Positions 6,483 through 13,697 of a stretch of 13,832 nucleotides of DNA are shown here, piece by piece. The first letter of the stretch is position 1, and each line of letters opens with the position of its first letter. A program made the position numbers and the translations under genes. The notes beneath the pieces are model-generated. The model searched no databases. It saw only the letters and a list, made by a program, of their open reading frames with translations, and had not been told where the DNA came from. Source of the stretch: JBHHYN01 sp046757565 (GTDB lineage Bacteria > Pseudomonadota > Gammaproteobacteria > Eutrophobiales > Eutrophobiaceae); the NCBI GenBank assembly GCA_046757565.1, contig JBHHYN010000077.1:1-13832 (forward strand), read 5' to 3'.

Positions 6483-7937
6483 TCACTCATTATTTTCAAG
6501 CTCTTCGGCAATGGCTTCGAGCCGCTCAACGGTTTGTGTAATATCGTCCTGAGTGAGTCCGGGATGGAGCGGGCATATCCGGTTCACCCGCTTGCCGAAC
6601 AGGAGGGTCGAGCTGAAAAAGGCAAAGCCATCGTCGTTAACCCTGTCAATCAATGCACTGTTAATCCGGTCCAGTTCCTGATCCGTGTAATGATCGACGA
6701 CATACCTGAAGGTAACGACTCCCAGGGTGGCCGGTGTGACGACTTCCCAGGCCGGGCGCTTCTGCAGATATTCTTGTGTGAACCGGGCCAGTTCAAGCCC
6801 CCGCTCAACGGCCTGGCGAAAGGCATCGATACCGAACACCTGAAGAGACAGCCATAACTTGAATGCCTTGAAGGAGCGGGTAACCTGCGGACTCATATCA
6901 CGGTAGTTGGTCATGCCGGGACCGGCGTCCGTATCACGCATGTAATCCGGTAAGCGCCTGAAGGTGGTGCGCAACCATTCCCGTTCCCGCACCAGAATGC
7001 AGCCACACTCATAGGGCTGGAACAACCATTTATGCGGATCCAGAGCGATGCTATCGGCACGTTCAATTCCGTTGAACTGCGCCCGCTCCTGCTCCGTTAA
7101 CAGGGCGCCGCCGCCATAAGCGGCATCGACATGAAACCAGAGAGATTCCCGTTGGCAGATATCCGCAAGGGCGTCCAGGGGATCAACGGCTCCGGTATTT
7201 GTCGTGCCGGCATTTCCGACCAGGCAAAACGGGCGCCTGCCGGCGGCCCTGTCCTGTTTGATTGCGGCTTCAAGTTGATCCGGCGCGAGGCGAAGCTGAT
7301 TATCCGGCGGTAATTCACGTATTTGATCCTCCCTGAAGCCAAGGATGAAAAGAGCACGATCAATCGACGAGTGTGTCTCGGATGAGTAATAAATCACAGT
7401 ATCTTCGATTTGATTCTCCAGCTTTATCTGCCTGGCGACAGCCAGGGCGGTCAGACTGGCAACGGACCCGCCACTGACAAATAATCCACCGGCCTCCTCA
7501 TTCATGCCGGCCAGATTGCACAACCAGCGGATCGTTGCGCATTCGATCTCGTAAGGACCCAGGTTGTGCGGGGCGGTCCCGGCAAAAATATTAAAACCGG
7601 ATACCAGCATGTCCGCGATTGCACTGACGAAATTCGAAGGGCCGGGAATATAGGCAAAAAACCGCGGATGGATAAGATGCATACACTGTTCGAAGACTGA
7701 ATCTATAGTGGTTTGTAAAACGCCGCATGGATCTTTACCGCCGGGTGAAAATCCCAGCATGGATTCCGGCAGACACCGCCCCGCCCTTGCGGGGGATACA
7801 ACCGGTTTATTTCTCACATCCGCATAATGTTGAACGAGGGTATCGACCGCTTGATAACCCAGCTGCCGCATGGTTTCTTCATCCAGAGCAAGGGGGTTTT
7901 TCCGTGTTGTACTGGCCAATGGTGTCTGTGACTTCAT
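6483..7937 (-). CDS. PLP-dependent group II amino-acid decarboxylase, aromatic-L-amino-acid decarboxylase type
   Basis: Removes the carboxyl group of an L-amino acid, probably aromatic (Phe, Tyr, Trp or Dopa), to give the amine. Lys303 in DPHKW is the PLP lysine, His189 in ETHSS stacks on the cofactor, and Asp271 in HVDAAYGG binds the pyridine nitrogen. Tyr332 in the mobile loop is present at the same number as in human Dopa decarboxylase. Its replacement by Phe marks the aldehyde-forming relatives, so this should be a true decarboxylase. The 484 residues are normal for the group. The ATG at 7937 is preceded by GAGGAG two bases upstream, the best ribosome-binding site in the window, though close to the start. 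It lies 83 bases after the thiamine decarboxylase and 64 before permease B. The substrate is inferred from family resemblance; other group II substrates such as glutamate or diaminobutyrate are less likely. Confidence 0.87.
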   Translation of the reverse strand: MKSQTPLASTTRKNPLALDEETMRQLGYQAVDTLVQHYADVRNKPVVSPARAGRCLPESMLGFSPGGKDPCGVLQTTIDSVFEQCMHLIHPRFFAYIPGPSNFVSAIADMLVSGFNIFAGTAPHNLGPYEIECATIRWLCNLAGMNEEAGGLFVSGGSVASLTALAVARQIKLENQIEDTVIYYSSETHSSIDRALFILGFREDQIRELPPDNQLRLAPDQLEAAIKQDRAAGRRPFCLVGNAGTTNTGAVDPLDALADICQRESLWFHVDAAYGGGALLTEQERAQFNGIERADSIALDPHKWLFQPYECGCILVREREWLRTTFRRLPDYMRDTDAGPGMTNYRDMSPQVTRSFKAFKLWLSLQVFGIDAFRQAVERGLELARFTQEYLQKRPAWEVVTPATLGVVTFRYVVDHYTDQELDRINSALIDRVNDDGFAFFSSTLLFGKRVNRICPLHPGLTQDDITQTVERLEAIAEELENNE

Positions 7938-8020
7938 ATCTCCTCACTTTGCAATAACGTAAAAAATAAGTCCCAACCTGTATGCAGAATTTCGCAGTTT
8001 ATACCGGAAGCCAATCTTTG

Positions 8021-9655
8021 TTATTTTGAATGCCTTGCCCGCATTTGCTTCATGCCGGAGACAAACCGGGACAGGGTTGGCGATAAGACCCCGCGTTCCA
8101 GTATCACTTCAATCAATCGAAATTGCGTTTCATCACCCATTGCTTCGTCCAGGGCCCCGAATAATTCACGCCGCGTCCTGACACGGCAGCCGGCACCACC
8201 CAGACCATCAGCAATCACTGCGTAGTTAAGATCATCAAGATCATTGAATCTGGATTCGGGCTGAAAGGCACGTAACATCTCCCAACTGGAATTGTTAAAA
8301 ACCAGGACGATGGGATTCCAGCCATAGCGTTTGCAATTAAGTAACTCCCAACCCGTCATCTGGAATGCGCCATCACCAACCATAATCAACGGCCTGCTGC
8401 CTGTTGCCACCTGGACACCCAAACCGGCAGGGACACCAAACCCCATTGTCGCGTAATAGCCCGGGGCAACCAGCTGTGTATTTTCAATTTCAAGCGTAGT
8501 AAACAGGCAATCACCCATGTCGGCGGCGATGGGCATATTTCTACTGTGTTTGAACATGTCATTAATGGCTGTAGCGATATCTATCGGTGTAACAGATTGA
8601 TCATCTGCTGCAAGATTATGCGGGTACGAAATCATGCTGGCACTTCCGATCTGCCTGGGCGGCAATCTATTATTCAGTTCAGCAATGATTGCCGATATAG
8701 GTATATTCGGATAGGTATGGTATCCGAGTGATACATGGCCGTTATAAGCCAGGATTGTCTTACGCAGATCAATTCTCTTCTCGGAGACAGAAATACCAAA
8801 ATTGGTATCAGAGAGGATGACACCGAGTAAAATAAGTGCATCAGAGTTCTCAACCATACCCGTCACATCCGGATCGCCGGCCATGGCCATGTACGTCCCC
8901 CGCAGCGGGACATCCTGACCAGCCAGCAGACCTCTGCCCATAAAGGTGGTTACGATCGGGATGCAAAGGCGTTTGCTCAATTCCGTGACGTCATATTCCA
9001 GACCATAACGGCGGATTTCCACACCTACCATCAACACAGGCGATCGGGCCTCAGACAGGCGATTAATAATTTCATCCGCACAGGCAGATAAGGCATCCGT
9101 GTCCGGCGTGAAAGTCGTGGAGAGAATTGGTATACTATTGCAATTATCAAATACCCTGTCCCGTGGCACTTCAATATATATCGGCCTGGATTCCATGACA
9201 CAGTTTCTGAGGACCCGCGCGATTTGTCCGGGAGCGGCATCCGCATCATCTAATACAACCTGATCACAAGTCACCTCCTTATATATCTGCAACTGGGATG
9301 AAAGTGTCTTGGACTGGTGATGAATCAGCAACCCGGTGCTTTTGTCCGCGGCGCCGGGCCCACCTGAAATAACAACGACCGGTGATTTTTCAGCATAAGC
9401 CGCGGCGACTGCATTAACCATATTGCAGGCGCCGGCTCCATACGTAACAGCAGCTACAGACGGCTTGGAGTGAAGACGGGCCGCCGCATCGGCCGCAAAC
9501 CCGACTGCAGGTTCATGACTGAGCGTATACAAGGGCAGAATTTCCGATTCCTCAATAACCTTGAAAAACGGCAAGGCAAAGTCACCGGGTATCCCGAAGA
9601 TTTCCTCAACCCCGTAATTTTTCAGTCCTGCCAGTAAAGATTCGGCAAGGTTCAC
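8021..9655 (-). CDS. ipdC: Indolepyruvate/phenylpyruvate decarboxylase (thiamine diphosphate-dependent)
   Basis: Decarboxylates an aryl 2-oxo acid (phenylpyruvate or indole-3-pyruvate) to the aldehyde in the cytoplasm. It matches the Azospirillum brasilense enzyme as I remember it, almost from end to end: FGIPGDFALPFFKV near the start, TLSHEPAVGFAADAAAR (44-60), AVTYGAGA, VVTTFMGRGLLA, APGYYATMGFGVPAG, and a C-terminal FVSGMK segment. Glu48 is the catalytic thiamine-activating Glu. His112-His113 and Asp283 (LSDTNF) are active-site residues. GDGAFQ (427-432) to NN (454-455) is the thiamine-binding motif. The length of 544 is as expected. The start is GTG at 9655. An overlapping ATG at 9657 reads straight into TGA in another frame. 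No strong ribosome-binding site is seen. The 202-base gap upstream carries a palindrome and a TATAAT box, so it probably has its own promoter. Confidence 0.93.
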   Translation of the reverse strand: MNLAESLLAGLKNYGVEEIFGIPGDFALPFFKVIEESEILPLYTLSHEPAVGFAADAAARLHSKPSVAAVTYGAGACNMVNAVAAAYAEKSPVVVISGGPGAADKSTGLLIHHQSKTLSSQLQIYKEVTCDQVVLDDADAAPGQIARVLRNCVMESRPIYIEVPRDRVFDNCNSIPILSTTFTPDTDALSACADEIINRLSEARSPVLMVGVEIRRYGLEYDVTELSKRLCIPIVTTFMGRGLLAGQDVPLRGTYMAMAGDPDVTGMVENSDALILLGVILSDTNFGISVSEKRIDLRKTILAYNGHVSLGYHTYPNIPISAIIAELNNRLPPRQIGSASMISYPHNLAADDQSVTPIDIATAINDMFKHSRNMPIAADMGDCLFTTLEIENTQLVAPGYYATMGFGVPAGLGVQVATGSRPLIMVGDGAFQMTGWELLNCKRYGWNPIVLVFNNSSWEMLRAFQPESRFNDLDDLNYAVIADGLGGAGCRVRTRRELFGALDEAMGDETQFRLIEVILERGVLSPTLSRFVSGMKQMRARHSK

Positions 9656-9702
9656 ATTAATATTCCGGCAGCAACATGTTTACAAACTTCCCGGCAAGTC
9701 AG

Positions 9703-9746
9703 TCATTGATTCAATGAACAAGGAATTGATACGGCCGATTATTATA
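9703..9746 (-). promoter_or_regulatory. Putative promoter box and 15-base palindromic operator upstream of ipdC
   Basis: On the minus strand a perfect TATAAT (9746-9741) could be a -10 box, though no good -35 is found at normal spacing. Downstream of it, 48-62 bases before the GTG start, is a perfect palindrome: TCATTGA-T-TCAATGA (9703-9717). It has the same 7-1-7 build and the same ATTG-N3-CAAT core as the palindrome over the FAD dehydrogenase promoter (1342-1356). Ten of 15 positions are identical. This suggests one regulator for both genes. Confidence 0.45.
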
Positions 9747-9793
9747 GTCTTTACAGGCAAGGTGGCGTTGAATATTTATGAGAGGTATCCAGG

Positions 9794-9806
9794 CCGGATG
9801 ATCCGG
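9794..9806. promoter_or_regulatory. Perfect 13-base palindrome CCGGAT-G-ATCCGG
   Basis: It lies between the MFS stop codon and the ipdC promoter region. As RNA on the minus strand it can fold only as five base pairs around three bases and has no U-tract, so it is a poor terminator. Protein binding is the simpler reading. Its CCGG-spacer-CCGG form resembles the repeats at 1480-1493 and 12468-12482, but the spacing differs. Confidence 0.4.
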
Positions 9807-9857
9807 AAGTGCAATATAGCATTGAGTGTATCCATCTGCTTTTCCTGGATCATCAGT

Positions 9858-11090
9858 TTACACCGGACCATGGTTTCCAGCCAACCTGTAGAGTCTACGG
9901 TCTGTGTAACGCAGAACAATGTATATAAAAAGAACCAGGCTTGCCACGGCAAAAAATCCGGCCATGATATTCACCGGCAGATAACTCCCGTCCTTGATAA
10001 GCAGCGCCGCAACGGCCGGACCGATGATTGCACCGGCCCCCTGAAACGCGGGCACCAGCACGACGAACCGGCCTGATATATCGACGACGGCAACCAGGGC
10101 CATCTGATAGGCGTTTAGAAATACCCACAGGGTAAAGAAGATTGTCGCACCCGCTGTAAAGACCGTTGCATCAATATCACCAACCAGCAATACCAGCACG
10201 ACTACCTGTCCGGCGGTAGCCAGTGAAAGCGGCAAAACTCGGCCATAACGATCACTCAACCAGGCAGCCGCAGCGCCTCCTGCCAGGCTGAAACCCATCG
10301 ATGCCGCAAGGGCGAACCCGATCAAGGTCGTCGACAGGCCTGCAGCATCGCCGATGCGCTCCAGGTAGGTCCAGAATCCCACCACACTGATAAAGTACAG
10401 CAACGACGCTACAAGCGAGACCGTAACGGGAACGAGATTCAATCCATTGCCCGCAGCAACATCCATGTGTTGCCTTTTAGTGCCGCGGCTACCGTGTGCC
10501 GGTAACCAGGGAAGTGATAGCGCAACGAACAGGGCTATGACGACCAGCATCAGAAACATCCCGTCTGCACCCCACTTCTGTACGATCTGCGGCGATAGTG
10601 CAAAAGCGATGATTTGCAACGTGGATTGCACGATGGCCCCGCACGCATACGCGCGCTCCGGGTTTCGATAATTACCCAGGCTGGCAACCGAAACGGCAAA
10701 TGCAGTACCGGAACCAAAGCTCGCAAGCACCCGGCAACAGAGCATGGGCATGAAAGAATCAATCCCGATAGCAGCGAGATTGGCAACGATGTAGAGGCCG
10801 ATTCCCAGGCCCGCAACCAGGCGCCAGTTCACCCGAACCACCCAGAGTAAAGCAGCAATAGAGGCGAGACACATTCCGGTTGCTTCAGCGGAAGCAAGAA
10901 AACCCGCTTCTTTGACCGTAAACCCCAGGTCCTCGACATAGCTCCCCACTATCATCGGCATCAGAATGATGGCAATCGGTCCGACTGCAAACAGGATAGA
11001 ACCTGCGGCCAGGGCACTGAAACGATCTGTATCCGCTAATACAGCTGTGGTGCCAGGATCGGTCATTATCAGGGAGTTTCCTGAATCCAT
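9858..11090 (-). CDS. Major facilitator superfamily (MFS) transporter
   Basis: A 410-residue inner-membrane protein with about 12 hydrophobic segments in two halves. The loop motif typical of the family is visible in the second half as WLSDRYGR (about 269-276). The N-terminal half begins near residue 28 with a long Gly/Ala/Ile/Leu helix. The substrate cannot be read from sequence. Its place between the amidase and ipdC suggests uptake or export of a substrate or product of the pathway, for instance an aromatic acid or amide. The ATG at 11090 lacks a clear ribosome-binding site. A second ATG eight codons inside (11066) has an AGGA stretch 12 bases upstream and is a possible alternative. It lies 65 bases after the amidase gene, so it is likely in one transcript with it. 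Confidence 0.88.
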   Translation of the reverse strand: MDSGNSLIMTDPGTTAVLADTDRFSALAAGSILFAVGPIAIILMPMIVGSYVEDLGFTVKEAGFLASAEATGMCLASIAALLWVVRVNWRLVAGLGIGLYIVANLAAIGIDSFMPMLCCRVLASFGSGTAFAVSVASLGNYRNPERAYACGAIVQSTLQIIAFALSPQIVQKWGADGMFLMLVVIALFVALSLPWLPAHGSRGTKRQHMDVAAGNGLNLVPVTVSLVASLLYFISVVGFWTYLERIGDAAGLSTTLIGFALAASMGFSLAGGAAAAWLSDRYGRVLPLSLATAGQVVVLVLLVGDIDATVFTAGATIFFTLWVFLNAYQMALVAVVDISGRFVVLVPAFQGAGAIIGPAVAALLIKDGSYLPVNIMAGFFAVASLVLFIYIVLRYTDRRLYRLAGNHGPV

Positions 11091-11139
11091 TCAGGATTGC
11101 GAGGCCCGGAGAGTTGTTCCCCGATTATCATCCCCATCA

Positions 11140-11150
11140 GCATACTATGC
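11140..11150. promoter_or_regulatory. Short palindrome between amidase and MFS genes
   Basis: GCATA-C-TATGC is a perfect 11-base palindrome in the 65-base gap between the amidase stop and the MFS start. It has no U-tract for termination on the minus strand. It may be a binding site or chance. Confidence 0.25.
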
Positions 11151-11155
11151 ATTCA

Positions 11156-12352
11156 TCAATTCTCTTTCCACGGGTACCACATCTGTTTGAGATCCTCCCA
11201 ACTCGATTCTTTACCGCCTTCCGTCGCCGGTTGAAATTTACACCCTTCATGTTCCACCGCCGGTTTCGTCCAGGCGCCGCGTTCAATCAGGCGGTCGATG
11301 TTGGCCCGGTAGATCTCATCGACCTCGGCATGATGCAGGGGTTCCTGCTCCATCCACAGGTTCTTCGGATGGATCGGCGTTTCATACATTCGTTTAAACA
11401 GCTCCATGCGCATATCCTTGAGCCAGTTACTGTTCAAATTCCTCGTGCGGAACTGGCGTAGTGCTTCAATATCGATAACCGCCGCAACCAGGGAGTTATT
11501 GGCGGACGGGTTGTAAGACATGATCTCGCCGCGGTAGTCGACGATATGGGGATGCCCGCTGGTGATATCGATTGGATGCCTTGAACTCGCGGTGAGATAA
11601 ACCGGGCCTGCATTCGGGCATATCATGTACACGCTGTTGAATTCGGCATGACCGCGATTCTGGACCATCCAGCTACCGCCTCCGGGGTATCCGCTCCCTG
11701 TCATCGGCATCGCCTCGCTCGGCCGATACACCACCTCCGCGCCATTGAAGGCCAGGGCCCGCACGGCCTCCGGATATTCGCCGTCACTGCAACATATTGT
11801 GCCGATAACACCGATATCAGGGCTGCGGTAGACGGGATAGAACGCGCTGATGTCATCGCCGAACAGTTCCACCCAGCGATCATAGATATCGTGTGGCGTA
11901 CAGGATCGTTCCCGGCACCAAATATGGTTCTTCGCCGCCTTGTGCACGACTTCGCCGTTTGGACCGATGATAAACAACATATTAAAAAATCGATCCGGCA
12001 TGATCTCCGGCCAGCGGGCCTTGCACTGCGCTATGATGTAGGTGTTATAGAGCTTTGCAAGCCGTCCAAGCCACTCGGTCTCCTCTCCGGGTATATCGAT
12101 GAACAGCTCTCTTGCCGCCAGGGTGTGCGGCAGATCAAAGATCTCATCAGTAAAGCCGGTGAGTGCGCCTTCGGCGAGCGCGATGATCCTGACCGGCATG
12201 TTGATATTGACCATTGAGATGGCTGCATGAATCGCATCTTCAATATTCTCAAGATTGTGCCGGATATGCCTGCGTTCCGCGATGCCATAAATCACGGTTG
12301 AGAGGCCTACCGCCATATATGGGGCAACCGGTTTACCTGGTGTTTCGTTCAT
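11156..12352 (-). CDS. Nitrilase-superfamily carbon-nitrogen hydrolase, aliphatic-amidase-like
   Basis: Should hydrolyse a C-N bond of an amide (or nitrile) to the acid and ammonia through a Cys-Glu-Lys triad. Glu61 (LAEGALTGF), Lys138 (VVHKAA) and Cys188 (CSDGEYPE) fit the triad in order and spacing. CSDGEYPE followed by NGAEVV matches the CDDGNYPE and KGAELI of Pseudomonas aliphatic amidase as I recall it, better than it matches true nitrilases. A second Cys at 187 precedes the nucleophile. At 398 residues it is longer than the usual 345 or so, with an extra C-terminal segment from about residue 330 rich in charged residues and Trp. The ATG at 12352 follows a purine-rich GGGGGA about seven bases upstream, a credible ribosome-binding site. 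A promoter-like pair of boxes lies upstream. The natural amide is unknown; an arylacetamide would suit the neighbours. Confidence 0.85.
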   Translation of the reverse strand: MNETPGKPVAPYMAVGLSTVIYGIAERRHIRHNLENIEDAIHAAISMVNINMPVRIIALAEGALTGFTDEIFDLPHTLAARELFIDIPGEETEWLGRLAKLYNTYIIAQCKARWPEIMPDRFFNMLFIIGPNGEVVHKAAKNHIWCRERSCTPHDIYDRWVELFGDDISAFYPVYRSPDIGVIGTICCSDGEYPEAVRALAFNGAEVVYRPSEAMPMTGSGYPGGGSWMVQNRGHAEFNSVYMICPNAGPVYLTASSRHPIDITSGHPHIVDYRGEIMSYNPSANNSLVAAVIDIEALRQFRTRNLNSNWLKDMRMELFKRMYETPIHPKNLWMEQEPLHHAEVDEIYRANIDRLIERGAWTKPAVEHEGCKFQPATEGGKESSWEDLKQMWYPWKEN

Positions 12353-12422
12353 TTATTTCCCCCAGACATTCTGACTGGATATCATCTCTTCAACGGTAAT
12401 TTTCATTAATTTACAGTTCTTC

Positions 12423-12450
12423 ATTGTACTAGTTTCTGTAAGCCATCCAA
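12423..12450 (-). promoter_or_regulatory. Putative sigma70-type promoter of the amidase gene
   Basis: On the minus strand TTGGAT (12450-12445) is followed after 16 bases by TACAAT (12428-12423), five of six matches to the -10 consensus. The expected start is near 12416, giving a leader of about 64 bases. The box pair lies in the 201-base gap between the reductase and amidase genes. This supports a transcription unit of amidase and MFS. Confidence 0.45.
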
Positions 12451-12467
12451 AGAATCGGCGACCTTGA

Positions 12468-12482
12468 CCGGTAATAAACCGG
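12468..12482. promoter_or_regulatory. CCGGT-AATAA-ACCGG inverted repeat upstream of the amidase promoter
   Basis: Perfect five-base arms surround an A/T-only centre, 18 bases upstream of the putative -35 box. The right part, TAAACCGG, also occurs in the repeat at 1479-1494 before NSS permease A. It may be an activator site or chance. Confidence 0.35.
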
Positions 12483-12553
12483 ACACACCCTGGAGCAGTA
12501 CGGCATGCCGGGGCGATGAATATCCTGCTGTGAATACCAGCGGCGCTGAATCC

Positions 12554-13540
12554 CTAAAAGTCAACCCAGGTGCCGATTTCCTTCGCCTGCGCCTGCCGAT
12601 AGATATATTCAGCCGAGGCTAAATCCTCCACGGCCAGACCCAGTGATTTGAACAGGGTAATTTCATCAGCAGATTTCCGGCCTTGTCTTTCGCTGGTGAG
12701 CAATTCACCAAGTTCAGCCTTGACGTGTTCCGGACCGATGGCGCCATCTTTGGCGGCAAACAGGTAATCGCCGGCCTCATTCAGGGTCGACTCCCGCCGG
12801 TCCACAAACAGGCTGGAAGCCTTCATCGTGGCCGTGTCCACTTCACGGGTGGTGGGGATGCTGGAGCCTACTACGTTGAGGTGAACGCCTGGCGCAATCC
12901 AGTCGTATTGCACAACAGGCTCGGTGGCAGTCGTTACCGTGACGATTAAATCAGCACCTTTCACAGCGGCTTCGACACTTTCAACGGCTTCAACGGGAAA
13001 GTCATACCGCGCGGTCATTTTATCGGCGAACTTCCGGGCATTTTCCAACCTGCGGCTGGCCACGCGTACCCGTTTGAGCGGCCGGACAATCGCCATCGCC
13101 GCCAGATGGGAAGCCGCCTCAACCCCGGATCCAATAATGGCCAGATCACAGGCCTCTTTTTTTGCCAACAACCGGGTAGCCAATCCCGAAACGGCAGCCG
13201 TACGAATGGCCGTAATGGCTGACGCATTCATCAATGCCAGCAACTCGCCGGTTTCCGCACTGAAAAGCATGACCGATCCCTGATGGGCGTCCTTGCCGAT
13301 AGCACTGTTTTGCGGAAACAGACAGACAGCCTTCAATGCATACGCGGCATGATCGCCGGACATATAGGCAGGCATGAGCCCCATTAGACCGGCCGCGTCC
13401 GGCGGACGCACCACCATTCTCAAAGGCTGGTGCACCGCTCCTTTAGCAAGTGACAGCAACGCTTCGGCCATCACCTCGATGCAGGCATCCATCGGCAGCA
13501 ACTGCTCTACCTGCTCGTGGTTGAGAATAAGTAATTTCAT
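12554..13540 (-). CDS. Ornithine cyclodeaminase/mu-crystallin family protein, probable imine (2-oxo acid) reductase
   Basis: An NAD(P)-dependent enzyme of the family that includes ornithine cyclodeaminase, mu-crystallin ketimine reductase, alanine and arginine dehydrogenases (DauB) and EutC. With the ATG start, IGSGVEAASH (136-145) is the dinucleotide-binding loop. Lys70 and Arg113 match the substrate-binding Lys69 and Arg112 of Pseudomonas ornithine cyclodeaminase. The catalytic Asp228 of that enzyme falls at Ser227 in GSSIPTTREVD, a form like that of mu-crystallin. A reductase or dehydrogenase is therefore more likely than a cyclodeaminase. The ATG at 13540 begins MKLLILN, as usual for the family. 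An in-frame TTG at 13558 would add six residues without homology. It is 328 residues long and the first gene of the minus-strand run. In Pseudomonas, DauA and DauB together convert D- to L-arginine. Here homologues of the two stand at opposite ends of the block. Confidence 0.88.
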   Translation of the reverse strand: MKLLILNHEQVEQLLPMDACIEVMAEALLSLAKGAVHQPLRMVVRPPDAAGLMGLMPAYMSGDHAAYALKAVCLFPQNSAIGKDAHQGSVMLFSAETGELLALMNASAITAIRTAAVSGLATRLLAKKEACDLAIIGSGVEAASHLAAMAIVRPLKRVRVASRRLENARKFADKMTARYDFPVEAVESVEAAVKGADLIVTVTTATEPVVQYDWIAPGVHLNVVGSSIPTTREVDTATMKASSLFVDRRESTLNEAGDYLFAAKDGAIGPEHVKAELGELLTSERQGRKSADEITLFKSLGLAVEDLASAEYIYRQAQAKEIGTWVDF

Positions 13541-13623
13541 AAGCGCAAAGTGCGTCAATAAACCAGGGACAGACTGGCTCCTGGAGTGTTCAGAGGCCGG
13601 GTATTGATATAAAGTGTGATGTG

Positions 13624-13632
13624 ATTATACCA
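13624..13632 (-). promoter_or_regulatory. Extended -10 promoter of the reductase gene
   Basis: TGGTATAAT on the minus strand is a full extended -10 box with a perfect TATAAT. No good -35 is seen, which this class tolerates. Transcription would begin near 13617, leaving a leader of about 77 bases. The leader contains a possible small hairpin (CCAGG and CCTGG arms at 13563-13567 and 13580-13584). The same TGG lead is found before the FAD dehydrogenase -10 box. Confidence 0.5.
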
Positions 13633-13697
13633 TGAGGGGAAAACCTGATTATGAACAATTCTGCCGCAAGCGACCGAGTTTCGGTGTAATGGTTATT

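Noticed and set aside
9714..10076. 120-codon plus-strand frame starting in the ipdC-MFS gap
   Set aside because: Two thirds of it is antisense to the MFS gene. It has no recognisable domain and no ribosome-binding site. The gap is better explained by promoter and operator elements.
11648..12217. 189-codon open frame on the plus strand
   Set aside because: It lies fully antisense to the amidase gene, whose catalytic residues are intact. The predicted peptide resembles no family and looks like a shadow of the coding strand.
2953..13540. Hydroxyectoine-degradation cluster (EutB/EutC-like pair)
   Set aside because: Lyase and reductase families fit, but no ectoine hydrolase, deacetylase, transporter or regulator of that pathway is present. 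The arylpyruvate decarboxylase and aromatic-type decarboxylase point elsewhere.
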